Of a stretch of 64,000 nt of DNA, positions 1-12,900 are shown one piece after another (position 1 is the first letter of the stretch; every line of letters begins with the position of its first letter). The DNA lies in the NCBI GenBank assembly GCA_021029095.1, contig JAJOHG010000007.1:186001-250000 (forward strand), given 5' to 3'. A program made the position numbers and the translations under genes. The notes beneath the pieces are model-generated. The model was not told where the DNA came from. It saw only the letters and a list, made by a program, of their open reading frames with translations, and searched no databases. This DNA comes from Phellopilus nigrolimitatus. Its lineage: Eukaryota > Basidiomycota > Agaricomycetes > Hymenochaetales > Hymenochaetaceae.

Positions 1-3000
1 GCCCGTGCCTCACGATGCTCATCTTCGTTTACAACATTGTCCGCTTTGAACCACTCCGCCATTGCCGGGTCATGGACTGTAGCACTCTTGGCCTCGTCCT
101 CGACATTCTCGACGTCTTCGACCGGGTTCAGACGGCGACTTGATGAGGCACCGATGTCGCCGCTCCCTGGGCTGTGCGAAAATTCAATGTTGTCTAACTC
201 GGTCTCACTTTTATTTCCTTCATTGTATTCTTTTTCGAGCTCCCGATCTGCGGTCGCATGGAAAAAGTACCTGACAAAAGTACCACGTCAGCTCTCATGA
301 CATTCAGACCAATCTAGCACAACTCACTTCTTTTGCAATGGAACGCGCTCTCCTTGGTCAATGCAGTCATATACCCACGAAGGACGGATGATGTCATGGA
401 TACCCTTGTCCATGATGAGCCTTAAGTCGTACGCTAATTGAAGCCATTGCAGGTTGTAGTCAGCCGTTATTAAAGTTAACATGCAAACTAGTCCTCACGG
501 ATGGAAGTCCCGCCGTAGACAACGAGAATCGGTTCAATCCCCTTAGCAATCTGCACATACTTTCCACCATTGACATGGATACTTCATAAGGAAAGGGTTT
601 AAAAAAAGGATGAGTACTCGGATGGAACGAAGGGGGCTGTAACTTACATTTTCAGCAATTCTTTCCGCTCCTTGTCGCCATTCCGCGATCTTGGATCAGA
701 CGCCACCACTGGAAATGTTTGAGGGCACCAACAAGGAAGAGAATAAAGTATGAAGATTTACTGAATTTGAGACCCTCAAAAATGTTGCTCTCAACGTCGA
801 TACCATTTAGTTTTTCTCCCTGGTATTCTGGCATTACTGTGGTCTTCTTCACAACTTTTCGCTTCTTCTTTGTTTTGCTGCTCGGTATATAGATAAGGAA
901 GCGCACGAAGAAATAGTAAGTAATCACTAACTCATTCATGTCTTCCATCTTCCTCTTTCGTTCGGTCTTCATGCTTTCTAGTACAGCTGTTGTTCCTCGT
1001 CATTTGAATGAATTTAAAATTAAAAGCGTCACGACAGACCGGTGGCTGACATGCAGTCTGCGATATTCAGGTCGTCTCGGATACTGATCGCTCGCGGGAA
1101 GCGCATCGTGAATCCAAGGTGATATTGATCTATAAAAGCACTGAGAAAATAGACGTTCTGGTGCGTAATACCTGACTGACCAGAAGGCGTGATTTCGGCG
1201 GCCTTGACTTTCAAAATGAAAGAGCTGCAAGCAATATGTCATTCTGCCTTTTTTCTCTGACTCAAGAAACATTACTCACTCCTCTGGTTCGATATAGATA
1301 TCACCTTTGTCTTCTAGGCCCTTTCTTGACGCTTGATACCATGACGGCATGTTATTCTTGTCAAAATGTTTCCACTTCCGCTGACGGACCCAGACATAGT
1401 CTGCATATGTGAGTCCTGTCCCGATACGCACAAATGAGCTGTACCTATCTCTAGTATAAGTGATCGCTACAGAGCAAGTAAAGGAAGGTGGGAGACACCT
1501 GAGCTCATCATCAACATCAAGTTTGCGTCTGTCATCCATGACTGCGCAGATGAGGGTGGAGACGCCGCCGCTTCGTTTACCGGTTCCAAAATTTCCTCCT
1601 TGTACAGTTTAAACAGTCGATCAAGTGACGAAAGAAAGAAGAGACGCACCAATGACGAGCACATCTACAGTCTCACCCATGTGATCCTTCCAGCCAGTCA
1701 GCCAATATAAGTACACTATTTTACTTATCAAAACACATACAATGTACTCCGGTTTCACTTTTATCCAATCCTTATTTCTCCCATTAAGGATGTACTCTGA
1801 GTTCGGGTGCTTCAGGATGAGGCCCTCGCCTCTGTTATCCATTACATCCTCGAGCCGTTTACGGACGTCGGCGACACTTTTGCCCTCGTATTCTGTAACG
1901 AATTCCATCCGACCCTTGACCTCTTTGACATACGCCCGCAAGTTGCGCTTCCGGAATTTAACAGAACGTCTGGCGAGAGACATCCCATTCAGATAGAGCA
2001 AGTCGAATACCTTGACTGAGTCCGAGATAAATACGATTTGTCTCGAAATAGTAAGAAAAAAAAACCAAGGGACTTACAGCATGGCCGAGGGTTGAGTTGA
2101 CTCCTGGATTTGTCTAAGAAACTGTCAGCCAGTTCGTTCCACCTCTTACATGGGAAATAGAATACCAAGGGCAGCTGTCTTCAGCGTTCCAAAAGGTAAA
2201 TTACGTTCAGACACTGGGTCCCAAACCAGCATTTCGCCGTCGAGAATAATCCTATGAAGGTCATGAGACAAGTCAAGGACCGAGGAAAGACACTCACTCC
2301 TCGACCCGTTCGTCGAATGCTCTGCTTATGTATGGCGTCAAGCTTCCTGTGCTATCGTTGGCTCCATATAGGTAAGTGTAATTTTTCCCCTTTCTGAAAA
2401 TGATTATACTTGTGATGAACAGAATCCATTAAAGGAGAATGACGTGATGGACTACCTTGAGCAAAAGAAGAATTCGTCCCCCTGCTTATGGAGTTGCAAG
2501 CGCTCACCGTCGAGCTTCTCCTCGATGATGAAAGGGCGACCCGCCATGCCCTTGATCGAATCCTCGAACCTGGTGCTCGGCCGGCTACACAGCATTGGCG
2601 CGAAGGCACGGAAGAGTTGAATTGATTTATCCTTATCATTCAGTCTACGATTAGGATCCCAAAGCTCATATGCGACTTTCTTCAAATCCGAGCATGCGTT
2701 GAACAGGTCGAGTGCATCTGGGTGGAACATGGCGAAAACAGTGGTCTCCTTAACAGAAATTTGCATATCTAGGATTGTTGTAAATGTAAAAGTCTGCAAG
2801 CCAGTATTTCGTTGTGCGTACCTTTCAGAATAATGCGGGCAATCCATCGTTGCTCTGTAGAGGTGGACTTGTTATAAATTCGCTGAAGTAGTTTAGACTG
2901 CACATCTCTGATGACTATGTTGAATTTACAGACACCGTCCACGAAACAGATATGCTTACTGTTTGCCCGTATCGTTGCTTAATTGATCCAAAATTTCGTT

Positions 3001-3678
3001 GACATCGTCGACTGTCAAAGATCCGTCAATGACGGATGAACGTTTGCTTATTACTTCATAAAGAACCGTCGGGAAGTCACCGGCTGCTTTCTATGCAAGC
3101 TTCAGTAGAGAAGAAATTGCATAAACGGTTTGGTCGTACGTCTCTTTCTGTCGGTCGCTTCCAGTTTAGCAATCTGATAGCATCCGGATCCTTCATGCCC
3201 AAAGGGATGAGTTTGATGTATGACTTTGCGAGATTCTTTTCCTTCAGACCGTATACTGAGCGCTCGCGGTCCTTCTTTACATTTCAAGATGGACATATGA
3301 GACGATGCTTGTTCGTTGACACGACCGTACTCACCTGTGGTAAAATGAGGCGCAGCGCGGGATACAGGTCCTTTCCGCAGTCTTGACGCCAACGCTTCAC
3401 AGATATTAAATTGTTCATTTCAATACAGCTGCTCCTGAACACAATTTCGAACATACGTTGAACCAAGTCGACAGGTACCTTCTCCTCCTTTCTGGTTTCC
3501 TCTCGTTTGCAAGGTTTTCGAATAGTCCAACGAGATGCCCGAACGAAACGCTCTTGACGTTTGGCGGCACCGGAGGATAATTGCTCTGCTTCGACTTGGA
3601 GCCACCGGTTGTCTCAGGATTCACTTCTTTTTCTTTCCATTTCGAAACGGGATCGGTAGGTGGCGGAGTTGCTTGCAT
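1..3678 (-). CDS. LIG4: DNA ligase IV, 3' end beyond the window
   Basis: ATP-dependent ligase that seals double-strand breaks in non-homologous end joining, in the nucleus, normally with an XRCC4/Lif1 partner. The start at 3678 (MQATPPPTD) opens the first exon, and a 44-bp intron at 3435-3478 joins it to the DNA-binding domain with DLYPALRLILPQ. The nucleotidyltransferase motif I EEKLDGERLQLH, holding the lysine that becomes adenylated, lies near 2500. Motif V (NSEYILNGRNKDWIKVKP) is near 1750-1810. YIEPEE (about 1280) and the OB-fold segment LKVKAAEI...FTMRFPRA (about 1070-1220) follow. BRCT1 begins in the exon near 760-900 (PEYQGEKLNGIDVES). BRCT2 continues to YFFHATADRELEKEYNEG near 270, then an acidic tail runs off the edge. 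The tandem BRCT layout and motif spacing favour ligase IV over ligase I or III. Many small exons. It shares a 271-bp divergent promoter with the kinase. Confidence 0.93.
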
Positions 3679-3949
3679 TCTTAGAAGAGTGTAAAAGGAT
3701 GTCTGCAGTTGTTCAAAGTAGAGAGAGGTCGAGTGGCCGACGATGACGACTGTGTCTGCTCAAGAGGCGTCTGACGCGACGCGACTCGAATCTCTGTGGC
3801 TGCTCCGCGAGGCGCGTCGACCCGATTTGGTTGATTGAGGACTCGAGTCCAGACTAGTCAGACTAGCCAGCCTCCTTCATGTCAGCCTCAAACCTTTTAA
3901 ATAAAGATACAAGACATGGCTCGTATTCACACCTTCAAACGTTACCATC
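3679..3949. promoter_or_regulatory. Divergent promoter between LIG4 and the Gin4-like kinase
   Basis: 271 bp separate two start codons pointing away from each other, so both promoters must lie here or overlap the 5' leaders. I see no clear TATA box. Function is inferred from geometry only. Confidence 0.5.
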
Positions 3950-6527
3950 ATGTCCGACAGCCAGAGGCCCATCACTCCCCCGAAACTCCCTCCACGGGGC
4001 CGGAAGACTGAGGACCCGCGTTTAATCGGCCCATGGAAGGTCGGCAGGACAATTGGCAGTGGCGCATGTGGTGAGTCGTGTGCAGTCGATATTCTAGTTT
4101 ATTCCAACCTCGAAACATGATACAGGGCGCGTTAGAATTGCCCGTCATGCGAAAACAGGCAAGTACGCCGCCATCAAGATCGTGTCCAAAAACCAGGTCC
4201 TCCAGTCTCAATGTTCCTTTGGCGGCCTCGAGGTGGATGCCGAGCGCCTTTTGCTCTACCTCGAACGGGAAATCGTAGTAATGAAGCTCATAGATCATCC
4301 GAACATCTTGCGTCTCTATGACGTGTGGGAACATTCTGGCGTGCTCTATCTTATTCTTGAATATGTTGAAGGTGGTGAGCTATTCGACTACATGTGCGAG
4401 CGTGGTCGGCTCCCCGCATCCGAGGCGCTTGACTATTTCCAACAACTCATAGGCGCGGTTCACTACTGCCATCGGCTCAGCATCGCTCATCGGGATTTGA
4501 AGCCGGAGAACCTTTTGCTCGACAAGGACAAAATCTTAAAGGTGGCTGACTTTGGAATGGCCGCTTGGCAAGGGGGCAACAATTCGGATCTTCTCAAAAG
4601 CGCTTGTGGGAGCCCGCATTATGCCGCCCCCGAGGTCATCAGCAAATTGCCATACGACGGGCTCATCTCTGATGTCTGGTCTTGTGGTGTCATACTTTAC
4701 GTTCTTCTGGCTGGCAAGCTCCCCTTCGACGGTGATGACTGGGACGTTATTCTTTTGCGGGTCGGCACCGGAAGGTTTGATATGCCTAGAGATATTGACC
4801 CTGGTGCTCAGGACCTGCTAAGGAAGATGCTTGAAAAAGACGTCGCCAAACGCATAACAATATCAGATATTCTGGTACATCCTTGGTATACGTCCCAGGC
4901 ACCTCGCGTTCCTTCTGTGCTTCCTTCTCTCGATGATTACTCAGGACCCATTTCAAACGCGTGTGATATCGATGTCGACATTCTCGGTAATCTACGCACT
5001 CTGTGGCATGATGCTCCGGACGAAGACATTATCGAAGCTCTGATGAACGACGAACAAACCTGGGAAAAGGCCGTCTACTTTCTGCTCTTGAAGTACCGCA
5101 TGAAATGCCAAGAAAATGCTGATGAAGAACTCAAGCGGGCACAGGCGCTGCGACGGTCAGAAAGAAAACAGAGGCGGTTAAAGGACAAGCAGGAAAGAAA
5201 GGAGAAGCGGGCGTTGGAAGACCAACTCGTCGACCATGAGCGACCAGAAACACCCATGCAGCACCCAGTACGACCCGATCCACCGACTCCGCGTCGCGCT
5301 GCGAACAACCGAGATGAGCCATCCCAGTCTAGCCCACCTCTTCCTTCTTTGACACCCAGAACCACGCTTCGGCCTGTCCGACAACTACCCCATACTACTT
5401 CTGCACAGGCAACCCAGTCATTGCCAAATCCATCACCATTTACTCCCTCATTTTTGACACCTACGTCGACTGTGAAATCGCCTCTTGCCCCTACCTCTCC
5501 TGGTTCACCCATATGGGAAGTACTCGACGTTCCTCCGCCAATGGATGTCCCAGAATTGCACGACGAGAATGTGCAGCGCTATTTCCAACAAATCATCGAT
5601 CAGCTCAACATAACGAAGAACCTGCCTGGTGTAATCTCCCCTGCGCTTGGAAACAGATATACGCCGGCTTCCGCCACTTCAGCACTTCAACCTCCTCGAC
5701 TTCTACCGACGCTCAGAAACTCAGAAGTCCCTCCCTCGACGCCCGCGGGTTATCCGCAAACAGCTGCGCGAGACATACCTCAGAAGGATGTGCGTGGCCT
5801 TGGAATCTCAACAGCTTCCCGCGATTCTGGAAAGGAAAATGGCAAACGTGTCATGAAGAAGTCATCCTTGCGCAAAAGTAGGGAGGATGGCGGGCGCCGT
5901 GCTCTTGCAGATCGGCACGTACAAATTGTGCTCCCGCCACCCATCAAGCGCAACGCCAAGGAACCCCAACACGGCTCGTGTGACTCCTACACTTCGCACT
6001 CACCAACGTTCTCCCTCTCGGAAGGCTCGTCCTTTAGCGGCTTCTCCTCCGCACCGAAACGGTCTTGGTTCATGAATCTCTTCAAAGTCCGACCGGCGAC
6101 CTTTTCGCTCGTATCCGTGCACGATGCAGCGATGACGCGCGAGGCGTGCCGGCGCATGCTCACGCGCTTTGGCGTGCATGTCGTTGAAGATCTGCGCGGC
6201 GGGTTCCTCCGGTGTCAGTTGGACGAGGTGCGCGACTCCGCGGGTGTGATGTCCGTCGCGAAAGCGGCGCGATTCCGCGTTGAAGTGCGCGCGCTAGATG
6301 CTCGGCAGGCGGCAGAGGCGGGATATGCTGTCGCATTGGAGATGGTGCTGGAAAAGGGTGCGCTTTCAAGCTTCCGGTTAGTCCACGAGCGGCTGAGGAG
6401 GGTGTGGGATCTTGACGCAGTATACGGCGACCTCGAGACAGACTACGCAAGGTCGCCGGTCCCGCCACACGGAGCTCAATACAGGCACAGTCCAAAGCAA
6501 AGACGTTCTGGGAATTACTATTATTGA
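3950..6527 (+). CDS. Serine/threonine kinase of the Gin4/Hsl1/Kcc4 (Cdr2) group
   Basis: AMPK-related protein kinase; family members link septin or cortical organisation and cell size to mitotic entry. Exon 1 is 3950-4070 (MSDSQRPITPPKLPPRG), intron 4071-4125, then one long exon, about 840 residues in total. The glycine loop IGSGACG spans the splice junction, followed by the VAIK-like lysine in YAAIKIVSK, the catalytic loop HRDLKPENLL, DFGMAAW and the activation segment GSPHYAAPEV. A UBA-like segment (LWHDAPDEDIIEALM) follows the kinase domain near 5000-5080. A basic coiled stretch and a long Pro/Ser-rich linker come next. The C-terminal portion (about 6080-6420, RPATFSLVSVHDAAM onward) resembles a KA1 membrane-binding module. 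The exact orthologue (Gin4 versus Hsl1 versus Cdr2) cannot be decided by eye. Confidence 0.88.
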
Positions 6528-6600
6528 GGAAGTTTTTTTGAAGCCATAATGTCCACAACATCTGTCCATACACGAAATACATGTATACACTTAGCTACAA

Positions 6601-6606
6601 AATAAA
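6601..6606 (+). terminator. Polyadenylation-type AATAAA 74 nt after the kinase stop
   Basis: A perfect AATAAA hexamer sits downstream of the kinase stop codon, in the short convergent spacer before the 7-TM gene. Fungal poly(A) signals are loose, so this is suggestive only. Confidence 0.35.
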
Positions 6607-6802
6607 GAAAACAAGAGATCCATAGTTTTTCGATATCGAAAATCGTAGGATGATCATACAGTTTGATCGCAACCTTAGATAATTTAGGTACAGGTATAAG
6701 ATATGGTTGGAGGTCACAGAATTGCAGATCGAACCCAGACATCGTGCGTCGACAATGAAACAAATGCAAGAGAAACATATGCAAGAAACTCAACTACATT
6801 CT

Positions 6803-8291
6803 TCAAATTGCCCTCTTCGGCAAGTCGGCCTCCATTCCCATCTCTGCGCGCGAGAGAGAGCTACTAAAGGACATCCTGGACGGAGTCTCCTTCAGCTCCC
6901 CTTCGTCGACACTAGCACCTAGTGGACCGAGATGCACGTCTACGCGCTTTGCTCCGTTGTCACCAGACTTCCTTCGCGAGAAGCTAGAATCGAGTTCTGT
7001 ATCAACCTCCGTGGCTGAGTTAATTCCGGTGGTCGTATCTCCGAAGCGCGAACGAGGTGTGCGGAACATGATTTTCGCGGGCGGGGCTGAAGAAGACGGT
7101 GCAACACCACCGCTTACGTAGGTGGTCGTGGACGTCAGCCCGGCATTTACCACGACAATGATGAGGGTCGGCATTATCCCTGAAATAAAAACATCACCGT
7201 AAGAAAAACTGCACTGTCGCACCACAATAACCCTCAACCGATACTCACTGTGATCTGTGGCATCATTTCGAATACGATGTACATTGGGTGCTGTCCTGGC
7301 GGGGTCGGGGGATCGAGTCGGAATAATACGAACTCGCATAGTTTCGCCGCTGCAATGACGGCACCAGACTCGATGACAAGGAGTACAATTCGAATGTATC
7401 TCCCGTCTGAGTTGCGAAGACCTTTCGTCGGACGAAGTAGCCACCTGCATAAGCCAGAAGAGTAGTGACGGATTGTAAGCACTTGGATGGACGAAGAGGA
7501 TTCAAAGCATCATGATCGTACCAAATACGGCCGGCAGTTAGTGAAGTGACGATTATGTTCGTGGCCATAGACACAGTGAACATTGCTGTTCCCCATGCAA
7601 TCGCGTCTTCCAGTTTGGGATTAGAGGCGAAATACTGAGCTATAGCTCCATAGCCCGCGACTGAACATAATTAGTCGGAAATTGGTTACAATAAATTGAT
7701 CAAAAATTGATGCGTACTGGCTTCCCCGAGAAGCATAATGATCGGCAAGATTATGATCCATGGAACTTTGCCCCAGACGACGTAGCATCGCCATATGATG
7801 ATGCTATCACCCAACAAAAGCTAGATATCCCGGTCAATATTTGCTTCGACCGACGAATGATTTTCAAAGACTCACATTCGTGATGTAGATAATATCCTTG
7901 ACTCGGTTCAGATGGTCACCGATGTTGAAGAGGTACGCTTGCGGACCAGGAGGCACGTCACGCAAAATGATGAGCGCTAATATGATGCGTCGGAGAGCCA
8001 TGAAAATGTGGGCCGTGGCTAGACAGTACCTATGCGGCGCGTTGGTCGGAATCCATGCGACATTAGAAGAAAACTCACATCAATACCATGAGCCATGTCG
8101 TAGGCTTGCGCAACTCAGCGCGCCTCTTCGTGCACATAAAGTATATAGATGCGCCGAACAAGACGGTGTAACCTCCTGTACATATCGACCAAAGTCAAGA
8201 CCAGGATTCAAAGAGAAGATAGATGCTTACCCCACAGCGCTGAAGCCATCCATCCTCCTATCAAGTACGCTTCGTCGACGGTGACAACCAT
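6803..8291 (-). CDS. Orphan multi-pass (about 7-TM) membrane protein, Agaricomycete type
   Basis: Integral membrane protein of a large family common in Agaricomycete genomes and without a settled function. The start at 8291 gives MVVTVDEAYLIGGWMASALW, then a short intron and GYTVLFGASIYFMCTKRR. Later exons carry VSMATNIIVTSLTAGRIWY, VIESGAVIAAAKLCEFVLF and GIMPTLIIVVVNAGL, each a hydrophobic helix. The order of helices, the TNIIVTSLTAGRIW segment and the hydrophilic Ser-rich cytosolic-type tail (about 6803-7100) fit the family pattern. There are at least seven exons separated by 50-70 bp introns. Ligand and coupling are unknown. It converges on the kinase gene. Confidence 0.75.
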
Positions 8292-8960
8292 GGAGGAAAG
8301 GGTTAGAAGGAAATGGGGGAGCTGAAAGATCAGCGCTAGGTGAGCTTTAACTTAAGGAACTTTGATGCTTGTGATCCCGGGGGGAACACGCGTAAGCCTT
8401 CCGGAGGTAACGGACTCAGTTTAGCAATCAGCCCGACAAAAACGAGAGTAGAAGTTAACAAGCCGCTGCGCTAGGGCGTTCTTCGCTAAGCTAAGGCCGC
8501 TCCATGACCGTATCAAAGAAGATAGAACCTGCAGTCTATCTCCAAGTACATAAGTTCAATCTCCTGTGAGAAGACATGAACATTGTAAGCTAGAATATGG
8601 AAAGGCACATGGGCCACATCAATGATGCAGATGCGGATAATCGTAAATGAGCGGTCTCATATGAAACCGTGAGACGGGAGAAGTTTGTAGAAGTGGGGCT
8701 GAACTAAATTTAAGTATGATAATGCACTCGGTTATCTCTGTTGATCAAACTGAAGATATGCATGTACATGTTGATAGTACGCGAGTCGTCGGTAAACTGT
8801 TGAAGCACACATGGCTATCTGATCAAATTAGGGGGGATTATCGAAGCTCGGCAGACATCCAAGTGTGGCCAAAAATCGGTTGAACGATCGACAATTGAGT
8901 CCGATTGAGTCCGACAGGTGAGCTGGTACGATTTTTCGAGTTACCAACACAACTTCCACA
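8292..8960. other. Non-coding stretch upstream of the 7-TM gene
   Basis: About 670 bp with no ORF I believe. The 150 bp next to 8291 probably hold the 7-TM promoter. Nothing else is recognised. Confidence 0.4.
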
Positions 8961-8964
8961 GACA

Positions 8965-9040
8965 TATACACGATTTCATGCTTTACAGCTGTTCGCATAA
9001 CTATGCGGAATCGCAAAAAATCTCGCGCCGCCTCGCCACC
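8965..9040 (+). repeat. Left arm of a decayed inverted repeat
   Basis: Read on the minus strand, this arm runs GGTGGCGAGGCGGCGCGAG, then TTGCGATTCCGCATAGTTAT and a TGTAAAG block. The same order of blocks occurs on the plus strand at 9739-9815. I estimate about 70% identity over roughly 65 bp by eye. See the partner arm. Confidence 0.6.
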
Positions 9041-9738
9041 GACTGCGTGACAAATATATTCGCACGATCCTATCATCTAAGCTTTCGCCGGAGTGCCGAG
9101 TTCCCGGATCAGACTGTAACTGGTTGCCGAACGTTCAGATTAGATTCCGATAGAGATAGAGTATCCAATTTGATAGAGATAGATGTCTGCCGAACACGTT
9201 TGAATTTTTTCCTGATAAATCCGAAAAACATTTTAATTGCCTTTTTTTTGACTGTGCTCGCAGCCCTTGTTATGTACATAACTAGACAAGCTGACCAAAG
9301 TAAGTCGGCATATTTTGTTACTCTAGTTTATTTGCTTGAAATCGTCAAGTTGTAATGGTGGGTAATAAAACCGAAGAGTATAGTAAAAGCTACATCTATA
9401 GACAGCTTGGGCTGTGCCCTGCATAGCAAAATAATTTTTGTAGCGAGATGTCAAGAAATGGGTTCATAAAAGGTGATGCAGCTTTCCCAGCAAAAGTGTA
9501 ATGTTGAGGGAGGAAAGAGAGACAGAACGCGCGACATGATTTTCGCAACTTGCAAAACAGGTCAGACCTGTATTTATTTTTCATAGGGAAATCTATTTCG
9601 CAGATTGAGATACAGCTACGAGATACAGGCAACCGAACAGGCGCGTTATCGGAAAAATCGTGACAGTATCGCGCGCGATCATGATCTCAAATTTGGCAGG
9701 GATTATCGCGCGCGGTTTTGCAACCGAACGGGCTCTTA
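9041..9738. mobile_element. Possible remnant of a small non-autonomous element between inverted arms
   Basis: About 700 bp lies between the two inverted arms. It contains several copies of a CCGAAC-type word (near 9127, 9190, 9633, 9724) and two ATCGCGCGCG blocks near 9670 and 9708. No transposase-like ORF is present. It could be a degenerate MITE-like element or simply two oppositely oriented copies of an old repeat. No target-site duplication could be defined. Confidence 0.3.
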
Positions 9739-9815
9739 GGTGGCGCGGGTGGCGCACGGATTTTCGCGATTCCGCGTAGTTATGAAAAGCACTGTAAAGG
9801 ATTCCACCATTCCGC
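9739..9815 (+). repeat. Right arm of the decayed inverted repeat
   Basis: Plus-strand GGTGGCGCGGGTGGCGCACG, then TCGCGATTCCGCGTAGTTAT and ACTGTAAAGG match the reverse complement of 8965-9040 in order and spacing, with several mismatches and small gaps. Confidence 0.6.
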
Positions 9816-9975
9816 CGGACGAGATATGTAAGCTCAAACGACACAACGGGCGACTTCGTGTCGTGTACCAACAAAGAACTGAGATAGGACGACGATCGCA
9901 AAATTCCCAATATCACCGATCACAATCCAAATGGGGAAAGATCAGCAGACTTTAGCTTTAGGTACCGTACAGTCT

Positions 9976-12900
9976 CTAAGCGGTCACGTTCGTCAATCCA
10001 GAAGGAAACCCTGAAAAATCGACCTGATCTTGCACGGATCGTCCGTCAATCGTGTATGATATCCGAAGGCGTAAACGCACGTTGCTCTGCCGAAGTCAAA
10101 AGTTTATCAGGAATAGTGAGACAATCATTCTGCGGATTCAGCTCACCCCTGCAGGGGCAATAACACGCATTTGCTGAGTCTCTGTCGCGCCGGGGTTGAC
10201 ATTGGTGTTCGACATTGGCAGCATCTGCAGTTGTTGTGTCTTTGTATGATATAATGAGCAGTTTCACGGAAGACAGAATTGACCATTCGTACTTTTGGTA
10301 CCGCAGCCTGGAAATTGATGCTCGTCACTGGATTACTTCCAGCTACCTGAAATCGGGCTAAGATATTCACGATACCAGCCCGTTGTGGTGACACTTGAGG
10401 CGTAAGTGTAATCCTCAGCTCGTTCTTGTCGTATGCAGGGTAAGCTTGTAGGCGCGGCACAGACGGTGCTGACGGCTGCGGGGGAGTCTGTGATTGTAGG
10501 GCAGGAGTGAAGAGGGAAGCGGGTCCTGGAGCCGTCGTCGGAGAAGGCGAGCTTGAAGCAGGCGGGGACCCAAAGAGACCAACTATGTCACTAACCGCGC
10601 TCTTTTGCGGAGCTGCTGGGGTTGCAGGGGCTGGCGAAGGCGTTGAGGGACCAGCACCGAAGATACTAGCAAGAAGATCCTGGCTGTTCTGGACAACGGG
10701 CGTCTGCACGCTTGGGACTGGGCTTGTTACTGAATTGTCGTCTCCAAGTAGGTCAGCCTGGTCCACATTAGCAAAAGAATCCAAAATAGTTATCGCAATT
10801 TTACCTCTGTTGAAGCCGTAGATCCAACAGGTTTGTTCTCAACGACTGCAAATACATGCGATAAGATAAGAATAACTTCATAAAACTCTAATAACATACC
10901 AATTCCCATGACAGTCGCTTTCAATTCTGGCGGCGGCATCCTTTCTAATACGCCGAATTTAATCTCGCCCAACTGCAAGAGGTTTTCGAACTCTACCGCC
11001 CGCTGTTGTATCTCTAGTTCAAGGCTAGTTGAGTAAGAATCTAATAAAGTGGAGATGCGCTGCTGCTGCACGACACTTGTCGTAGGCCGACCCGACATCT
11101 TAGTCAACGCAGTCAATACAAATTGACGGATCAGATAATTGGCGTATGGAGAATCGAGTACGGAAACAAGGAGGTCGACCATATCGCTGTCACTAGCCTG
11201 GAGGAGTTTTAGATTTATCAACCGAAAAGGCAAAGCAGCGTACCTGTCGTGGCTGCTCCTCGTCGATGATGCCGCCTTCAAGCAGAATTTCACTGTACTC
11301 GCCGATAATCCAGACAGCCGCCAAAGTCAGCGATTCCTGAGATATGTCTGCCTGTAACGCAACGTAAAGCTTTGATGCGGTGTAAGCTTGAAGCTCAGGC
11401 GTATGTGCAACCAATCTGATAAACGATGACAGAATCTCCTCTCGCACATAGTTGCCGGCCTGTTCATTCAGTAAATTGCTGTTTCTCAACGGACCAGAGA
11501 ATTAAAAAAAAAACTCACCAATTTCAGGACACGAAGGAAAGTGTCGATATGCCATCTCTTGTTTGGGGCGAAGCGCTCCGCGGCCAAGCTGATTTGTGTA
11601 GTCATGCCCAGCTTGAACTCGTTGTCCGCCATCTCTAAGAACGCCAGCAGCTCACGGATCAAAACTCGCACGTTCTGCTCGTTGATGAGGGCATATGAAA
11701 GCTCGAGAGCACGCCTTCGGATGGAGATGTCACCATCGCGCAAACAATCGAGGATGGTATTCCGATGTCTCTGAACGGCATTGGTATCCATCGAAACAAC
11801 CTTATTCAGCGTGTTAAGAGCGACATATCTATAAAGGAGAAGAAACGTGAATATAATCATTCCGAAATATACTTACTTCAAAAGAGATACCGTATATTGT
11901 TATCCCGGTTGCTCAAAAATTTCCCAAGAATATTGATCGCCATCACACGGAGCCCACTGTCCGCTTCGATTTCGAGCACAGTTAGTACAGTTTCGTACAG
12001 AATAGAATTTCCGACATTCTTGGTTGAATCAGTGTTGGTGGCGACCTACACAATATTTTAAATATTGAACGTAGCAAATCATCGCAGACAGCGTACCTGC
12101 GCCAGAATATCGTTCATCGTTTCGCTTGCCTGCTGGTCACCCTTTCCGAGCAGACGCATGAGGCGTAAGATTTTAACTTGGAGGAAAGGATCTGTGATTC
12201 CGGAAACGTCATGTTCTGGGCTATATCCCGTCGTGACAAGCGTTTTGAGGTGGCGAACCAGAAGTGGGACTGCCTTGAAACATCAAAGAAGTAAACCACA
12301 GACCTATCTCATTGAATAGCATATACGCACATTCCGGAAATCGCTTAGACAGTTGGGATCCATCTGAACCATGTCGCCTATGAGGGTCGTTGCAGCGAGT
12401 AAATTGCCGTGATTTCGATCGGTGAGAAGGTTCTTCGCTTTTCCGACGAAGTGGTCAATAAGGTCAGGCACTTTCTTGACCACGCGAAGTGCACAAAGAG
12501 CGGCCTATATAATGCCATGAGTCAAACCTTGACATCTGTTATTAAGACAAGGATGAATACCTTTTTGCGAATGTACGTGTTGCTGGATCCTAAGAGTTTC
12601 TCGATCTCGTTTGCGAGGTCTCGCGACATCTCCTCTGACGAGATATTGGCAAAAGTACACAACGCCAAACCAACAGCATACATGTTCGAGTGGTTCATGT
12701 CGCTGAGAGCCAGGTAAGTACCGTCAAGGACGAATACGATCTGGTATGCTCACGAACTTCTTGAGCGAGTTTGTTACAAGGGTCAACACTTCTTGATTCT
12801 CATCCAGCAACAGCATGATACCCAGATAGCCAAGGCGCTTGTCAGAGAACCTGGGACTTGCAACGAGCTTCAAACATTCGATCTGGCCGAAGTGAGCAGG

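Noticed and set aside
1..3678. DNA ligase I or III instead of ligase IV
   Set aside because: The order DLYPALRLILPQ, EEKLDGERLQLH and tandem BRCT segments is that of ligase IV.
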